Below, piece after piece: positions 1 to 64,000 of a DNA stretch of 64,000 nt; the first letter of the stretch is position 1; each line of letters begins with the position of its first letter. The translations under genes and the position numbers were made by a program. The DNA lies in the NCBI GenBank assembly GCA_963978545.1, contig OZ021727.1, positions 46,103,385 through 46,167,384 of the forward strand, given 5' to 3'. A model generated the notes under the pieces. That model ran no database searches. It was not told where the DNA came from and was given only the letters and a program-made list of their open reading frames with translations. Origin of the DNA: Linyphia triangularis. Its lineage: Eukaryota > Arthropoda > Arachnida > Araneae > Linyphiidae.

Positions 1-278
1 TCAGTGTTTAAACTGAAATAATTTTGAAACTTTATTTGTTGATATAATGTATTCATGATTTCAGGAAATATTTGAAACTGAGTGTGTATTTTTTTGTGCA
101 CCGATGTCCTAATCAGACAAATTTGTAAATTTCAAAATTCAGTGGATACATGAAGCTTGGTGTTTAATATATCCTGACACAATCAGCAAAAAACATTTCT
201 TCTAGGCACTTTTTCGTTTTTTCACTTAGCTCGATGAAATTTCTGCCATATATTATAGCAATGAAACTTATGCAGGAT

Positions 279-684
279 AAAAAATAAATAAAAATAAAAT
301 AAATAATAAAAAAAAATATTAAAAAAGAAAAATAAATGAAATAAATGAAAAATAAAAAATAAAATAAATAAAATAAATAAAATAAATAAAATAAATAAAA
401 TAAATAAAATAAATAAAATAAATAAAATAAATAAAATAAATAAAATAAATAAAATAAATAAAATAAAATAAAATAAATAAAATAAAATAAATAAAATAAT
501 TTATTTAATTTATTTAAAATAAATAAAAATAAATAAAAAATAAATAAAAAATAAATAAAAAAAAATAAAAATAAAAAAAATAAAAAAAAATAAAATAAAT
601 AAAATAAAAAAAAATAAATAAAAATAAGTAAAAATAAATAAAAATAAATGAAAATAAATGAAAATAAATAAAATAAATAAAATA
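279..684. repeat. AAATA-type A-rich satellite
   Basis: About 400 bp of (AAATA)n, (AAAAT)n and AAATAA(A)n on the plus strand, purest around 360-500. It produces long Phe/Tyr/Leu-only frames that are not genes. Confidence 0.95.
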
Positions 685-771
685 TAAAAAACATATAGCT
701 TACATAACATAAGAAGCTTCTACTTAACCATCCACTTAACCAATTTTTCTTTAAGTGCCTTATCGATTATA

Positions 772-772
<1 letters not shown>

Positions 773-804
<32 letters not shown>
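773..804. repeat. (TA)n microsatellite
   Basis: A short TA run of about 30 bp just upstream of the 823-1019 duplicated block. Confidence 0.9.
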
Positions 805-808
<4 letters not shown>

Positions 809-822
809 CTTATATATCGAAG

Positions 823-1546
823 TACTTAAATATTCGAAATATCTTAAAACTATGTCTCCGACTGATATTATATTTAGTACAGTGTATGGGTAAACTTTGA
901 GCAGCCCTACAACTGGTCTTTTTTTTTTTTAAAGTTATATTTATTTTTATATTGTAGGGTCACCTTCCTGTTTATAAATTAACCTTAAAGAGATATTCCG
1001 AACCACCCACCATTAAACGTTCTATCCGGAACAGAATTTAGGGATCTTATTATCAAATAAGGTTGGCCGCAGGTACTGCTTATGACAAGAAAAGTTAAAG
1101 CAAGAAAAGCAATAACTTTGACAAGACCAAGCCCCATTTTCCAAGGTAGATTCTAGATGAAAGAAATTTACATTTGCCATATTGTAATATTTTTGGACAC
1201 CAATCTTCTGCAACTCCTATTCATTCTCAATCGGCTTATATTGTTTATATAACCGCCATTATCCAGACTATCTGGCGAGAGCTATTACAGATCGACAATA
1301 TAAGCTTTTACTATTTCTCGTTGTTATAATGTCCCTTTTAGAACTAAATACTTAAATATTCGAAATATCTTAAAACTATGTCTCCGACTGATATTATATT
1401 TAGTACAGTGTATGGGTAAACTCTGAGCAGCCCTACAACTGGTCTTTTTTTTTTTTTTAAGTTATATTTATTTTTATATTGTAGGGTCACCTTCCTGTTT
1501 ATAAATTAACCTTAAAGAGATATTCCGAACCACCCACCATTAAACG
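823..1546. repeat. 197-bp direct duplication (823-1019 and 1349-1546) with 329-bp spacer
   Basis: Two nearly identical blocks start at tacttaaatattcg and end at ccattaaacg, differing mainly by a poly-T length change and one substitution. The right copy lies 16 bp downstream (minus sense) of exon P. The spacer is unique. No TG..CA ends and no flanking target duplication were seen, so a simple segmental duplication is preferred over a miniature LTR element. Confidence 0.9.
985..1137 (-). CDS. 50-codon ORF with signal-peptide-like start (tentative)
   Basis: From ATG at 1137 to TAA at 985 the frame reads MGLGLVKVIAFLALTFLVIS, then STCGQPYLIIRSLNSVPDR, then FNGGWFGISL and stop. A short start, a hydrophobic core and a small-residue Ser-Thr-Cys-Gly stretch resemble a secretion signal. 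AATAAA occurs about 40 bp downstream. The last ten codons fall in the duplicated block, so the stop is shared with exon P read-through. It could be a small secreted peptide, an alternative 3' exon or chance; no homologue is recognised. Confidence 0.25.
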   Translation of the reverse strand: MGLGLVKVIAFLALTFLVISSTCGQPYLIIRSLNSVPDRTFNGGWFGISL

Positions 1547-1562
1547 ATTCATTGCAAGTTAC

Positions 1563-63866
<62,304 letters not shown>

Positions 63867-64000
63867 AAATTGTGTGTTTAGCTTTCGGCGATAATTTTCT
63901 GCTTATTTATCCATTCGTTTCAAATTCAGCATTTCCCATGTTTGCTTTTGTTGCATCGTCTTACATGAAAATGCTTTTTAGTTTTATCCTCCATAGAGAG

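Noticed and set aside
164..710. Long minus-strand frames rich in Phe, Tyr, Leu and Ile
   Set aside because: They are translations of the AAATA satellite, with no domain and no codon bias beyond the repeat.
823..1546. A TRIM-type miniature LTR element (197-bp direct repeats, 329-bp interior)
   Set aside because: Repeats lack TG..CA ends, no primer-binding site or polypurine tract was seen, and flanking bases show no target duplication.

Overview
This is eukaryotic, AT-rich, repeat-dense DNA. The coding exons are small (26 to 260 bp), have GT-AG borders and are separated by introns of up to 18.8 kb. Between them lie hAT, piggyBac-like, mariner-like, Helitron, gypsy and SINE insertions plus long microsatellites. 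The VWD/C8/TIL/VWC gene and the repeat mix fit an arthropod. A chelicerate, perhaps a spider, is my guess from gene architecture and ZBED-type hAT load; the species cannot be read from the sequence.

One host gene fills the window on the minus strand. I reconstructed 16 consecutive internal exons (62978 down to 1563) whose splice phases all agree, giving about 2.65 kb of open reading frame (roughly 880 residues). Domain order is VWD, C8, TIL, VWD, C8, TIL, then a run of VWC-type cysteine modules. This is the layout of secreted, disulfide-linked clotting or mucin-like glycoproteins (hemolectin/hemocytin, von Willebrand factor, SCO-spondin). Neither the first nor the last exon of the gene is in the window: exon A opens inside a codon, and exon P stops in the middle of a VWC module.

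Everything else is intronic. 1-3.2 kb: an AAATA satellite, a 197-bp direct duplication beside a 50-codon signal-peptide-like ORF, and a SINE with a 14-bp target-site duplication. 3.3-22.2 kb (one intron): a hAT transposase fragment, a 254-bp-arm foldback, a SINE, a Helitron caught in another repeat, a three-level nested insertion ending in a nearly intact hAT (9881-12597), two unclassified repeat families, a piggyBac-like MITE and a deleted gypsy element. 23.9-31 kb: a TTAA-flanked element and a 2.65-kb transposon with about 450-bp terminal inverted repeats carrying a decayed DDE-like gene. 31-47 kb: a TIR element with tRNA-like boxes, a TIR element built from GGGTCAAGTATCC motifs, two more Helitrons, mariner-like MITEs and a THAP (P-element-type) remnant. 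47-64 kb: an inverted-repeat element, a second hAT interrupted by the same SINE family, and long (TA)n and (CA)n tracts.

The genes do not form a pathway. The story is one secreted-protein gene whose introns record successive transposon waves, several of them datable relative to each other because empty copies of the target repeats are also present.
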